Positions 37,951-50,713 of a DNA stretch of 64,000 nt are shown piece after piece. Origin of the DNA: Xylocopa sonorina (lineage: Eukaryota > Arthropoda > Insecta > Hymenoptera > Apidae). The position numbers and the translations under genes are program-made. Below the pieces are notes generated by a model that was not told the DNA's origin, did no database searches, and was given only the letters and a program-made list of their open reading frames with translations. Location of the stretch: assembly GCF_050948175.1 (NCBI RefSeq), contig NC_135201.1, positions 6,572,001 through 6,636,000 of the forward strand, in the 5' to 3' direction. Each line of letters starts with the position of its first letter. Position 1 is the first letter of the stretch.

Positions 37951-39353
37951 CGCAATGACTGCTCGAATTGTATCAACGTCATCCTGCCATGATTGCATTT
38001 CATTTCGAGGAATCAGTATGTTTTCTTCGTCAATAATATCTTCAGGATATCGAGAAATCGTTTCTGATACAGTTTCTGGTTTGTCAATCACAACTGGCCT
38101 CTCATAATCTGCTTTAACTTCCTCGACTGGCTCAATATCTTCACTTCTCAATTTCTCAACAGGCCTAACATCTTCGTCAATTATAAATTCCTCAATAAGG
38201 ACACTCTCGTCCTCAGGTTCTCTCGCTTCATCAGTGTCAGCATCGATTTCTACCACCTCAGCAGGTGAGGCAATAATCTTCAAACCAGAAGGCACTGTTT
38301 CATCTGGTATCCTTTCAGATACATCTCGAGTAACTTCGACAGAAGGAACAGGAATTTTAGAAATTTCTGCGACATCTATATTCAGAGCCGCAGCAGTTTT
38401 TTCTAACAACATTCGTGCTGTGACGCGACCCTCCCTCAAAGCAGTCATCTCTTCCTCGGTTAGTCCACTTTCAGAAAGCACCATATCGTTGCAAATGAAG
38501 TCAGGATCGCAGACATAGTCGTCGCCATATTTATCTAACTCTGACAAGGATCCTAGTCTGGCTAGATAGGCGCTGGCCTCTTGCAGCCTTTCGTCCTCAT
38601 AGGCAAAGTCATCAGGATGGATCGCCATCTGAGCGTCGTCCACAGCCGCGACATCAGCAGGGTAGACGCTCACTTCGAGATCAGCCACGTCAGGTCTAAC
38701 TTCTAGGCCAACCTCGCTCATGTCAGGCGCCATTTCTAAGTCAACATCGACCACGTCAGGTCTGACGTCCAGGTCAGCGTCAGCCACTTCTACTACTGCC
38801 AAAACATCCCTGTCCTCCATTATTTCCTTGCTCAAAATGCCTATGTCTTCGACGTCGACCACGTCATCCTCCCTTCCGATCATCTCTTCTCTCATCTCTG
38901 TCACAGCTGGCACTTCCTTGTCCGACACACCGACAAAATCGTCGTCCCTGCCTATCAGAGCCTCTATTTTGCTCACGCTCAAGTACTTCTCCAATTCTCC
39001 CCTACAATTGCTCAATCTCGACCTGAGCTGCTCTATCGCATCTTCCAGCTCGCAAATTCGATCCGCCATTTGCTGGTTCGCAGCTGTCTTCGCGTCCAGC
39101 TGTTCTCGCAAGACGCTCACGCTACTCGCCGCGTCGCCTTCGAGTTTGCACCAGAGCTCGTCAGCCTGTTGCAGGGTCCTCATGTAAGCATCCTCTCGGC
39201 TCTCCAGGTCAGCGATCTGTCTTTTCATGTACACCTCGTTCTCCGCTAGTTGCTGGAGCTTCTGCAAACACTCGACGTCTGTTGATTTAATCGACGCGCT
39301 GCTGGGGACCTTCTCCAGCCACTTCTTCTTGCATTCGATCGCCCCGCAATCGC
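37951..39353 (-). CDS. Coiled-coil/acidic-repeat/Cys-pair protein, exon 2 of 5
   Basis: Residues 269-736. It follows a 118-nt intron, with acceptor GATGCAG before 39353, and ends TTGCG|GTATGG in phase 0. A Cys-containing entry (DCGAIECKKKW) leads into a coiled coil at about 297-392 (heptads from LQKLQQLAENEVYMKRQ to RGELEKYL). The rest is Asp/Glu/Val-rich and disordered-looking, with short imperfect repeats around VRPDVVDVDLE and VRPDVADLE. A local ATG (39375) precedes the acceptor, so a shorter protein starting here is an alternative. Confidence 0.78.
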
Positions 39354-39471
39354 CTGCATCGAGCATCGTTGTCATTTGTCACGGATGAAATTCGAAATTA
39401 AAGCAAATGGTAAAGGAGAGAGAGAAAGGGTAACGAGGGTGTCGAAGATCGTTCGTCGATCGTCAGCTAAC

Positions 39472-40276
39472 CAGTTTCACAGGATCCATCGTCCTCTGCT
39501 TTAGCAGCAGCAGCCTCCCTCAATCTCTTAGCCTCAGCAGTTAATTGCTCGATCCTCTGTTTAGTTTCCTCTTGGATCCTCCTCGCTTCGTCCAGCTTCG
39601 TACTCTTCTCCTCCAACACAGCCATCTTCTCAGCCCAAAGTCTTCTAGCTTCGTCTATCTTTTTCTGAGCCTGCTTCCTCTCAGCCTCGATTTCTCTGAC
39701 TCTGCAGTCGAAATGGCGACTGGGCGTTCTGGGGCAGTACGCTTCGCCAGAGGCTGGGCCCTCGAACTGTTTCTCCATTATACGTTGAAGGTTGGGCACA
39801 CAGCTGCCTCGACTCATCCTCCAGATGTTCCACACCATCACAGCTGGCATCGAGCACTCCAAGATGTTCAGTCGCTGTTTCAGATCGCCTTGTTGCTTCT
39901 CCAGTTCCTCGTTCTTCAGCTCTCGTTTGCCAATTATTTCTCTGAAGCGTCGATGACACTGTCGATGCATCTTCGACGTCTTTGGGACCTTGCCCTTGTT
40001 CAGTTGCTCAAGAGACGTCCTCTTGCCGTTTAGACCCAAGTCTTGGGTCTTTCCGACCTCCTCCTGACTTTTCGAGAGCTTCTCTTCGAGAGATTCTCGA
40101 GGCTCCTCGCCAGCTGTGCTACCTTGCTGGATTTCAGCCATCGCTCCATTTTCTAGGACTGGTATGGGCAAGGATTGGGCCTTGGAAATTTCTGAGGCGC
40201 TATGGAAGGTGAATTCGGAGACCTCCTCGGGAGAGTCAGCGTCGAACTCTTCCAGAGTGTCTTCGTCATCTTCCAT
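39472..40276 (-). CDS. Coiled-coil/acidic-repeat/Cys-pair protein, exon 1 of 5
   Basis: Residues 1-268 of a predicted 1643-residue protein. The ATG has an in-frame stop 27 nt upstream. The start is acidic (MEDDEDTLEE), followed by a heptad-like Lys/Glu/Gln helix at about 100-141 and a long one at about 193-258 (REIEAERKQAQKKIDEARRL onward). Between them, about 142-192, is a Trp/Cys-containing linker (VMVWNIWRMSRGSC). The exon ends ACT G|GTTAGC, a weak donor, but the phase fits the next exon (Gly269). All four junctions of the gene agree in phase and total 4932 nt. A structural or cytoskeletal role is plausible from the coiled coils; I recognise no family. The gene is antisense to dunce and would lie inside its intron. 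Confidence 0.75.
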
Positions 40277-43200
40277 GATGGCCTCCTTGTGTGGTTTCTT
40301 GAACGTTAATTACGACGATCGTGGATACGAAATTTCAATGTTTCTACTAAAAAATGCATTTGTTTACGTAATGATAATAATTATAATACTATCAAGAAAT
40401 TGTAAACATTGTTAGAATTTCGAGTGCACTTAACTGATAGATTCCTTGCAAACACACATTGTTTCACGAAAAAAACCGTGACACTTCCGAAGTTGTCAGA
40501 TTTTACACGAGATCTCGCTTGGTCAAGACGAGTTACATCTTATTGCTAGCGAGCAACGAGGTCTTAGTTTCGGGCTAGGTGGAAACGCGGTTGACGTTGA
40601 CGTTTTCGATCACCATCGCTGTAGTTTCAGTAAATTTGTCGGAAGTCACGATTGAATCCCGTCCACTCCATCAATTTTCCAATTTCGTTTGAACGTAGCC
40701 ACGATGATATCGAAAGTCATGAAAGTTCATATTGATCGATCGATTTCGTCGTTCTTTTCATTACAGTCACCGGTATGAAGGGGTGTTAAATATGTAATAA
40801 ACCACGTTTATAGCATATAAAGCGCGTTAGAGCTCGATTCGAACCATTTGAAAGCGGTAGTTTTAAAAGGAGGCGATAGACGATATCCAACACTGAACGT
40901 CTGCTAATCATAAATTTCCAATGTTTGTTTTATCCCGCGGTTATTTAAAATTCGCAGTTATTTAAACCTGAAAATATCCCCATCGACCACCCCCGTTCCC
41001 TTCGTTATTGTTCGACGGTCCAGGCTGACGTTCCCAGCAACTTTCACGCCCATAAATCATTCGCTAGTGTATAGTAATTTGACGCGTTTCATTGTGAAAT
41101 AGGAGGAGGAATAGTAGACCAGGGGAGAGATTTAATAGGGGGAAAGTTACGTTAGATTGATGTATTGATCAGTACGCGAGGTAAATGCATTACGCGTCTA
41201 TTTATTCCCCAGCAATCCGTCTTGGTTTCATCGCGACTTCCTCCACCCTTCTTTTCTACTAATTCTCCATTTTAAGACCAACACACTGGCATCCATCTGA
41301 TCCCAATAAACAACCCTCAACATTTTTCATCCCCAAAAAAAATTCTTAGAAATCATCCTCGACGCGATGCTCGCGTCGTCAGTTAAGAAAACAGTGGATG
41401 CTCGCTGGTCTCGCCCTTAAGACAACGTTCCAACCTCCCTCGTGGACCAACGAGCGACGAATTCAGAAGAGGATCAATGCGAGCGGGTCGCAGGGTTAAA
41501 CATCAATTTTTTCGAGCTTGATTCGCCGCAGCGGTACAACATTAAAGGATAAACCGACCTAAGCCCGCAAAATCCTCGTTTTATGTCGAACCAGCCTGAA
41601 AAGGGGGTTGACCTCGCGCTCACCCTCCTCCACTTTCTCCGCCGCCCTTCTTTCTGCACCTCTCGCAAAATCAATAGTATCGGTGTACTGAGTTTATCCC
41701 GCGCTTCAGACTAGCCTACCGCCGGTCCTGCCAGGAAATGCTCCTGGAAATTCTGCCCGGGACAGGGTTTCGGGGATGGTTTCGGGGCTGAACGCACAGG
41801 CGGCCCAGGGCTGGTATAGATTTTAGGAAGCCAACGGTGGAGCATTCTGAATTTTTTAAGGGCTGAACGCTATTACGAGCTGCTTCGTATTTTAAGGGGC
41901 TGAATTCTGCACGGCACCGAGGAATATCTCGCGTTTATATTGCCATCTTCAGGGGTTAACCTTCCCCCTTTTCTTAAGCTAGACAGTGGAGGATTGCATA
42001 ATTTGGAAGTCACACAAGTTATATTTGGATTTACGTTTCCTGCTATAGCGGAAAGACGTCGCGAAGTTTACAGTGGAAAATGGCATCGTTCAGGAAACGA
42101 TCTTTTGATAGGCTGCTTCTAATTGATCTTATTCGAGTATCTTTCTTCAATCAGGTGTATCTGATTAGCAGTCGATATAATTGTCCGCATAGCAAGTCCG
42201 GTCCTGCTATCGAGTCAACTTATTTAATTACAAATTCGAAACTTGGCTTCACTCGCTACGTTGAATAGGGCCAATTAACGGGATATCAAAGTTCCCACGC
42301 AACTAAAAGCCACCGCAACAGACAGTGCTTGGTTTTTAACTCTCGCGTACAGAACGATCTTTCCTCCCAGCTGGGAATCGGATCGCGGTGCATTAAACGT
42401 GCCAGCCTGTATTTCAGACTCGACGAGCATCAAAGTATAAGAAAATAGCGAACGTAGCAGGGTCGAGGTCGTAACAACGATTCCTGCTGGTATTTAGCAT
42501 TTATTACGCATTCAGAAATCAATAACGCCCCCAGAAAGAGTTCCCATCCGCCCCCTTTCCCGTCATCTCAACGGAATCCTTTTGCTCGCCGTTTTTCACG
42601 ACGATCCAGCTAGCACTAATGGAATGCTCGTATAATTTTTAATACACCCTGCCCGCAGCCCAGGGCTCTCATTAAATTTCGAACCGCCACGGAATCGTCC
42701 AATTTATCGATATTTCACCCCTATTAGTCGGCTGTTCCTCGAGCTTTTTCGCTCCTACAATAAAGGACGTTATTACTGCGAACTAATTGAAGGGTCGCTG
42801 AGGGGGAGAGAGGGTGGTTAGTAACCATGGCAGTCGGTCTGAAGTGATTGTCGTTGGGCATTGTTTGCTCCCCGAGATCCGCATCGAAATGTAAATAGGG
42901 GACGAGATGGGGAGATTTTTCGCTTGGAAACCAGCTTCCGCCTTTTTGGCATTATAATTTATGATAATTGGCGAAATTTCGCGCAGGCAGACTCCATCCC
43001 GTGGGCGATGCGTTCGTTTTTAAATTTAACAAGCATGCGATACGGAACGCATTATATTATGGAAATCAGCGGTTCGTTTCGCTTCGTTCCTGACAAGGCG
43101 AATACCCGACACGGTTGACGATCAAATGTGAATTATTGTTCGAGTGTGATTTGAATATATCGATTACCGTTTTTAATGATACTGGCAAGAATAAGTCGAG

Positions 43201-43279
43201 TTTCTACAGTGGAAACGTTGCTTTACCGATTTCTATGTGGAACATGTTCGCTCCAGTTCTTCTGCGCAATAGGTTTCTT

Positions 43280-43957
43280 CAGTAGTATAGGTCAATGTAT
43301 AAGGAGGATTGGTCTCTCGATTTTCTTAGCGTTTTGCGAAATGTTTTGTAAAGTGTAATTAAATGAAGCTGGTAGAACGTCGACGCTTTCTCAGTATTGG
43401 AAATTTTAAAGCATTCGCGACATATTTACTGTTAATTAACCGAAATATCCGTGGTCAATTAGCGACTCCCAGTAGTACGAGTGAGTAACTTAAATTACAT
43501 TCGAAAATGATCTAGATATCGGTAATGCAACCATGCATATCATTTGAATTATGCTCGAATTAATCGTTTCTGGTTTGCAGCAGGTAACTGAATATCAATT
43601 CGTTTCCAAATTTTCAAATTTCAGTAGTACGAATTAATCATCTACGTTCTAAAATTGAATGGACAAATGAATTTCCAATTCTTCTAATAAAATTACATTC
43701 GAAATGAAATGACTGTTCGTGTTTATTCACTAATTGGTTCTATTTAACCTCCAGAAAAGACTCAATTAGAAATTGTTCCAGTTTTCAGTAGTATAAATCA
43801 ATGATTCACGCTGTGAAAAAATTATTCTCGATTTCCCTCGGTTCAACCATATCGAACTCTATTTAAAAATCAAATAATATCTTTCGTGCTCGTACAATAG
43901 CACCATTCAATTACCAGAAAACAATTAATTTCGAATTGCCTCGAGGTTTCAGTAGTA
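43280..43957 (+). repeat. Degenerate array marked by CAGTAGTA, about 160-bp spacing
   Basis: CAGTAGTA starts at 43280, 43470, 43622, 43786 and 43950 (gaps 190, 152, 164, 164). Each copy is followed by a variant of YRRRTCAATNATTC, and the last three are preceded by TTT or TTTT. Two also share CCAGAAAA about 35-40 nt before the motif. The DNA between is AT-rich and diverged, so this looks like an old tandem repeat in which one block stayed conserved. Confidence 0.7.
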
Positions 43958-46532
43958 CAGATCAATAATTCTGTAGCGAGCTGTTAAAATGAATTTTCAA
44001 TGGCTTACATACCTTTCAGCCCCGTCAGGAATCTTCATTTAACAGCATTACCTCCACGTACTCGTTTTCGCTCGTCTGCAACATAAAGATACAACAAAAA
44101 GTAAGAAAGAGTCACGTAATTACATGGTCGAAGATTTCGAGAGATTTTCTCTCCATAAGGTTCGTTGTTTCCCTGATTGTTCGCGGATTTCTTACGCGTG
44201 GTGGACTGTTCGATGAACGGAACGCAGCGGTTAATAGTGTTTCTGCGATTTATTTAACACTTGACCTACATGGCCGGAAGTTCGAGCTTTCGAGCGTTCG
44301 CGCGCTAATTTATCGCGTTGCAACCCGTTGACTCTAATTGCCGGCCGGAGAATGGGATTTCTCTTTTTGTTTCGTCCTTCACGGCATCGTTCCGCCCCCG
44401 ATTTATGACGCGACGCGTGTTTTACAAAGCAAGAACAGAGGAAAAATCGTCGTCGATATTTTTTCCACCGCCGCGGCGTCGCGACTGATCGACGAGACGC
44501 AATAAGTTGAAACAAATTCCGCCCCGATCAGGAATATAATTTCCTGCTGGACACGGCTACGATATTTTATCGTAACTAAATTCTTCTCCCCTCCGTGTCG
44601 AACCTTTTAGTCCATTTATCACTTAAAAAAAAATTCAATTCCCGGAGTTTTTCGTCGGCTTGGAACGGAATTATCGTATCAGCGATCTCGTCGATCGGAA
44701 TTACCGGGAATATGTTTACAACGACGCATTACCGTGATCGTATTAATTGAAAAGCAACGCCGCGAGCACTCGACGGGCTGCGAATCTGACCGAAACTTTC
44801 TACACACTACCGAAATGAACTTGGAAACACGATTAAGCGACCAATCAAGCCGGTGGAACTTCGTTTGCCCCTGTTGGATACGAAAATTTACGGGAATCGT
44901 TTTCGAACTCGTAACGCTCGCTGAATACTGGCTTTCGAAGTTTCGAGAGGAAGTTCTGAACTGTGAATATGATTTCAGCGCCGCGGGATCTCTTCTAACT
45001 AAACGTTTTTTGAACACTTTGGGATCGAATGGCTGTTTCACTGGAACAAAGGGTAGAGAAATTTTCGAGCAAACATTTTGTTTATTGTAGCCTACGTCAA
45101 AAAAGATATCTTGTACATTAATAGAGATTTATAGTCGTTTTGTGTTCGGCTACGGTTCGCGTAAGTCTCTTAAAATCCTTTTCACGTCTACCCGCTGGAA
45201 AAATATCCTGCCTCGCGTTACTACTCCCAAAGAACTCCGAAGCAAACAAGAATCGCGGAGTGAATAAACATGTCCCGCTGGTTAGCTTTATAGTCACCAT
45301 AATCTGCTTTATAGTCACGTATCTTTTCACGACGTCACACTTGGGACACTGCGAGGTAATTCACCTCGCGCGTACAACTCGATACTAATCTCCTTTCGCC
45401 CCTTATGACGATGTCATAACCTGGCGATTAAAACGGCCGAACGCTTGCTCTCTTGGACGTTTATCAAGTTTACGAGCCCCTGCAGGACGGTGTTTCTTGC
45501 AGTCGTCAATCCATTAGCATAAACGACTGTACGAATGCGCATGAATGCGCTGTAATGACACGAGCGATGGCGGTTCGAGCTTAAGCTCGCGTTACAAAGT
45601 AGAATCGATCCTGTACGCGCGTCGCGAATCCTTGTTCCGTCGAGGTTAATATATCCATAACTTTTGCAGAAGGCTCATTTAACTCTGCGCACGTAACTTT
45701 TGCGGTGCACAGGCGACTGTTGGTAATATTCGATACCGATAGTCGGGTTAGTAGCTGCTAGATACGTGGTAGACGCTCGTGGAGACGTGCTCATTAACGA
45801 ACTATCGATTTCGTCGATTCTCTTCATTATTTCACGTTGATGTTATTCGGGGCTCCGTCTCTTCTGACTAGAAACGTAGACTGTATTCATCTCTGAGTTT
45901 CGTAAGGTTGTTATCTTTTTAAGGAAAGTTCGAGGACTCCGCGGGGTCAATTGTGAAAGTACAACAGCTTTCATTTCGGATTTAGAGGTAGATGTATAAT
46001 AAACAGTTTGTGCTTTGAATCGAGCAGAGAGTACGTAAAGGATGAAACCATGGTCCACTGGAGTTAAGACCGCAATATCATTTGGTAATAGTCTGCGAGA
46101 CGCGAAACTCTCGTGTCCTCGTAGACACGAGAAATATGAGGACAAGTGGAAGTGGGGCGTTCATGTTCAGACGTATTTCCTTATTGCACGCTCTGTTACA
46201 TTATTCCCGTGCATTTTTCACAAATAAAAGTGTTTCAACTGAAAGTTATTCAGTCGTACGAGAGACTTAAAATCGTACGTTAATCCACCTCTGCCAGCGA
46301 TGAAATTAAAAATTCTATTATCCAACTGTTAATTAAATCCCCGCCGTTAAGCGCTGAGTTTCATAGGACTGAACTTCATTCATTTTACACCGCGTAAATT
46401 TACATTCAACGATGATAGAAGCGGAGGATTCTCGTGGTTGAATCAGTTCGAAAAATGCTCATTGGTCACCAGCCGGAAATCAGGCCTCGCGGAAATTTAT
46501 TCCGCGACGGGGGCGCAACGACGTCAATGACC

Positions 46533-46552
46533 TGCATCGCTGCAGCGATGCA
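46533..46552. repeat. 20-bp perfect palindrome
   Basis: TGCATCGCTGCAGCGATGCA equals its reverse complement. It lies 26 bp left of a full CRE in a CpG-rich island within AT-rich DNA. Confidence 0.85.
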
Positions 46553-46576
46553 TATTTCACCTTGCACACGTCACTC

Positions 46577-46586
46577 GTGACGTCAC
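46577..46586. promoter_or_regulatory. Full palindromic CRE
   Basis: GTGACGTCAC, with TGACGTCA at 46578-46585. A further half-type site ACGTCA lies at about 46568-46573 and another near 46521. The cluster suggests an enhancer or promoter inside the presumed dunce intron. Confidence 0.5.
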
Positions 46587-47560
46587 TGGTAACCTACATA
46601 CTTTAAGAGACCGATTCCGATGCAGGCGCGGCCTTCGTAGCGGTAGTCGAAGTTCCTTCCCAGGGCGTACGAGTCGGGGCGAGCTTTCACCTAACTGCAC
46701 GTGCACTTAATGTCTCGTGATACAGACTGGCTCATCTTTGGCCAAGAAACCATGCGTGAAACTTCAGCTCACAAGCATTACGGGAGTCCACTAATTGCTG
46801 TAGTTCCAGGAAAAATTTTGAGAAAGATAGAAATTACGAGCTGAAGTCTCTGGTCGCTTCAATTTCATGGTTGTTCTACTTGCAGTAGAAAAATTCAATT
46901 AAACTTAATTCGTTCCGCTTGTTTGCTCTCATTTTTGCGCAAATTGCGTTGAGTTCCAGTTGGATTGGGATCGAAGCTTTTGCGATATTTTATTATGAGA
47001 AATGTGTCAATATTATACGCGTGTATTTTTTTTTTTTTGAAAAATCGAACCGCGGGAATTTGCCTGTCAGTTGTTTTTTCTTCTCTTTTATAAACCTATT
47101 CACTGCAGTTGCGGTTTATCCGCATCGAAAGAGGGAAGCTTTGATGCAAGGGGAACATGGTCACGTTTAATCAGCCTGAATAGCAGGACCGCGATCTGTG
47201 CGTTTTACATTTTCAAACACGCACACCGCCGTGACGCATTCAGGCGTTTCTCGCGTTCGCCACGGTTGCAGATGCGCTCATGTGAAAATATTTTCGTCGA
47301 TATCTTGGTCAACAGACCAGTGTACAAAATTGTCTGACTGGAATTTCCCGTGGCTCGATCCATCTTCCAATTTCCCTTCTCAATTTCAGAGTCTGGACCA
47401 TGTCCGACCAATGAAATATGAGCCTCTATTATTAGTAAATAACGTACAAGAAATTAAAAGCATGAATATTTTCACGCGCCAAGTAGAAGAAATTAGTCAG
47501 AGATGAAACGAGCAGAAAAAGACTACTTGTCTGACAGTGGATAGTAAAAGGAGTTAATAT

Positions 47561-47689
47561 AAGTAGTACAAGTCAACCATAAGTCAGAAGTTTCCTTAGA
47601 ATGATACATAATCTAGGTCTTTCGTGAAACGAGGCGAGAAAATTGAAATTGCTAGAGTTCTAATTACTAAAAGGAATCTTCAAGTAGTA
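47561..47689 (+). repeat. Two further AAGTAGTA motif copies
   Basis: AAGTAGTACAAGTCAACC (47561) and AAGTAGTACGAGTCAACC (47682) are near-identical and 121 bp apart. They extend the 43.3-43.9 kb motif family: AGTAGTAC followed by a purine-rich RTCAA. Confidence 0.7.
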
Positions 47690-48000
47690 CGAGTCAACCG
47701 ATAATACGACTTCCTTGCTTCTCTCGGTTACCCCTTTCGATTTTCCGGCGAAATGAAAGGAAAACTACGACGGATTGGCTAACCTTACCTCGTGTGCTTT
47801 CTGACAGAGTCAAATCATCGAACAAAAATTCTTTAAACATAGTAATAAAGATGGTTGGTTCCAGGTTTTGTAATTACTAAGTAATTGGATTGATATTAAT
47901 ATATGTAATTCGTGGCGCGTGTATTTAACTAATTTCCTTCAGGGAATTAAACTAACGTAATTCTACGAATTTGAACGATTATAATAAACGAACTAACTCA

Positions 48001-48019
48001 CTCTCTCTCTCTCTCTCTC
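48001..48019. repeat. CT microsatellite
   Basis: About nine CT repeats on the + strand, uninterrupted. Confidence 0.9.
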
Positions 48020-50700
48020 CGTTAATTAAAAATGTTATCCAGTAACATCGTAACAAGCTGAAGCGTGATATCCACGGAATAATCGTCGAGACAAAGAGGT
48101 AATTCTTAATCTTTGTAATGGAAAACGGGATGGACCAACCATTAAAGGCGTTCAGGTTATTGCAACGATAATTCCACGGGAGCTCCCTCTTTTTTCCCCT
48201 CTCCTTCGTTGTCTGAAGCGACGGGATATGACATGGCTTTATTGCTCCCAAGTATCCAATTACATTTGGGATTACAGACTCCTCAAGGAAACTGTAATGA
48301 GCGGATTCTTCCGTTTTTCCTCTCCTCGTGCCACGGAAGAGGTGCTTCTCCAGATGCTCGTTAAAATATCGAACCGTTGTTGTCTCATCAAAATTCACGA
48401 AATGCATTGGTCGACGTCGACCGCCTCGCTCGAACGTTTGCAAAGGAAACTAGCGAGTTTCTGTTCCATCGATCGGAGAGCTCGAAAAAAATAACGATCC
48501 CAAATGAAAAGGGAAACCCGGATGGCCACTGCTGAAATGTCGAAACCGAATTCCTCTGAAAGCATCGCTGCTCCAACGTTCGTATATCCAACGGGGAAAA
48601 CAACGAACAGCGTGGCACAAAGAAACGCGTTTGTCGAATAAAAAGCAGCCGCGTGGAGGAATCGAATAAAGATGAAAGAATCCATGTGATCGATCGCGCG
48701 ATAATGGCAGAAAGTTCGCCGGGCGTTCGCAATAAGCCGGGAAATTACGAATTCCGCGCGAGATCTCGTAAACACCGGATCCACGCGCACGCTATTAATA
48801 ACGAGCCGTGGTTCGTTGCATGTATAATTTCATTTTAACCGTTCGCCCGTGTAATTCCCACGAGCGGTGATCACGTTCGACCGGCAATATCGTGGATTCT
48901 TTTTGTCGGAGACAATTCCGACAGGGAGGCTTGTTTTGCCGGACCGAGGAGAGCGGGATTTATTTTCTCTGCCAGCGTGGAAACCGTAGATGATGATTGC
49001 GTTATGGCGCTATAGCGGTGTCAAGGGAAAATAACGTGTTAAGTTCAGGTTGGATTTCCCGTCGAGCGTGATTGGGCATTGGAACGTTCGAAAGCTCGAA
49101 GTATTGAGAATTTGATGCATTTTAAATTTGCGAACTGCAAAGTCTTGCAGAGGAAAAGAGAGGCGCTGAAAAAGCTATGAAACTCGATGCAAGTAGAAGC
49201 GGGCAGCCACTGAGCAGACACTGCTCTCGCAGCTGTTTGTCGACTATTTTTTACGCGTACATAATTTCGAAAAGTGCTGAAGACAAAAGTCGACTGGAGA
49301 GCATTCGAAAGCGCGTACGTACTCGAATGTTAACTCGATTTTGTATTCCCGCGATCTCGCGTCGTCTTTGCTGACACGCGACAAAATACCAGGTCGTAAA
49401 CTCTAACGAGAGGAATTCGTACCGACTTGATTACCAGACCCGCGACGAAATTAATGAAATACCTGGCGCTACGTATTTACGATTAATCAAAGCGAAAACC
49501 GATTAAAATTGCATGAATTATTTTTACGTAATAATTGTTCGAATTGAACGCCTTTGAAGAAAAAAAAAAAAAATACAGCTTGCTTTGAGTTTATGAATGG
49601 TTCTCCGTTTCTTTTGACCTTTGGCTGTGAAAGGGGATATTAAAAAGCGCAGCGCTGAACGCGTCGTAAACCCGAGAGAAATAACACGATCGCTTGCAAT
49701 GGTTCATATCGAATGCACGGGGCTGTAAATGCTGCGATTCCACCGACAGATGCAAAGTATTCCTCGTAAATAATGGAGTTTGTCCGTACTGTGAACAATG
49801 AAAACGGATGATCTTCCTTTATGGAAGCAGCATAAGCAATCAAACTACTTGGTACGGAAATATCGTTCTCTGACGTAATCTGGCTTCGGGAAAACATGCG
49901 GACTTTAAACACGATGATACAGCAATAACGATGTACGTTGTTTTAATTGATATAAAAATTCCTTTCGATCTGCTTACCGGTTACATCGTGAACGTTATCG
50001 GATAAAATCGGAAGGCACGCTCTGCAAACTTTTAACTGGCCTAATACTTCTTTTCCACAGTCGCAGCCGGGATTATACATTTAAATACGAGTCGTGGAAA
50101 ATTCTGTCTGCCCGAGAAACACCCTCGTCATCAAGATCTTCTGTCATGTAAATGTCCTCGCTCAGAGCCCTAGCAAATCTGTTCAAAGTATGTTCTATCA
50201 AGTTAAATAAATCCTTTTCGATTCATGAACCAGGGAACGCGAGGCGCGTTCCCTTTCATAGGGGAAAATAAAGCTTTCAAGCAGCGGGACTTTTATTTCC
50301 AGCTAAAAAAAAAAAAAAAAGAAAAACTGCCGGTCAATCATCGATGAAAGGACTTTTGTCGCTTTTAATTTGAATAGGAAACTTGGGGATTCCAATGTTT
50401 TAAAGAACCTGAGATTGAAAAACTCGAAAGCTTCGAAATTTCAACACCCAAAAGCTCGAAACACGAGAATTTTGGTTTTACAAATCCAGGTACTTGAAAA
50501 AGTCAGAATGTCGAGAATCCTGGCCAAGAGTCAAGAATCGAGAAGCTTCTGAGAACTCGAATAGCCGTGATACATCGATAGAAAAAAAAGTCGACGATTC
50601 TCGAAGAATCGAATCAGGTATTCGACAATCGAACAGCGTGACAATTCAAATATTTTCATATTCGCGCGGTACGTTCACGCCGCGGTTAATGTTTATCACC

Positions 50701-50708
50701 TGACGTCA
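50701..50708. promoter_or_regulatory. Full palindromic CRE
   Basis: TGACGTCA at the edge of a CpG-rich segment (50.70-51.10 kb). On the minus strand it sits just inside the intron after the donor of a candidate exon. Confidence 0.45.
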
Positions 50709-50713
50709 CTCAC

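Larger units (their letters stand above)
40277..50700. other. Noncoding stretch with repeats and regulatory motifs
   Basis: No supported exon. It holds the CAGTAGTA array (43.28-43.96 kb and 47.56-47.69 kb), two CTTTATAGTCAC copies near 45.29 kb, a palindrome plus CRE cluster at 46.53-46.59 kb, a CT microsatellite at 48001 and A-runs near 49561 and 50306. Frames at 44679-45041 (-), 44734-45090 (+) and 49640-49912 (-) look mildly protein-like but lack ATG-led starts, and the first two contradict each other. Confidence 0.4.

Noticed and set aside
39545..40033. 162-codon + frame opposite exon 1 of the coiled-coil gene
   Set aside because: Leu/Ser/His-rich shadow of Glu/Lys/Arg coiled-coil codons.
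44679..45090. Overlapping 120-codon (-) and 118-codon (+) frames
   Set aside because: Both look moderately protein-like, both need GTG starts, and they contradict each other; no splice sites favour either.
49640..49912. 90-codon minus frame (ENDISVPSSLIAYAAS and on)
   Set aside because: Plausible composition, but no ATG-led start suited to its length and no phase-matched exon connecting it to the candidate exon at 50714-50844.
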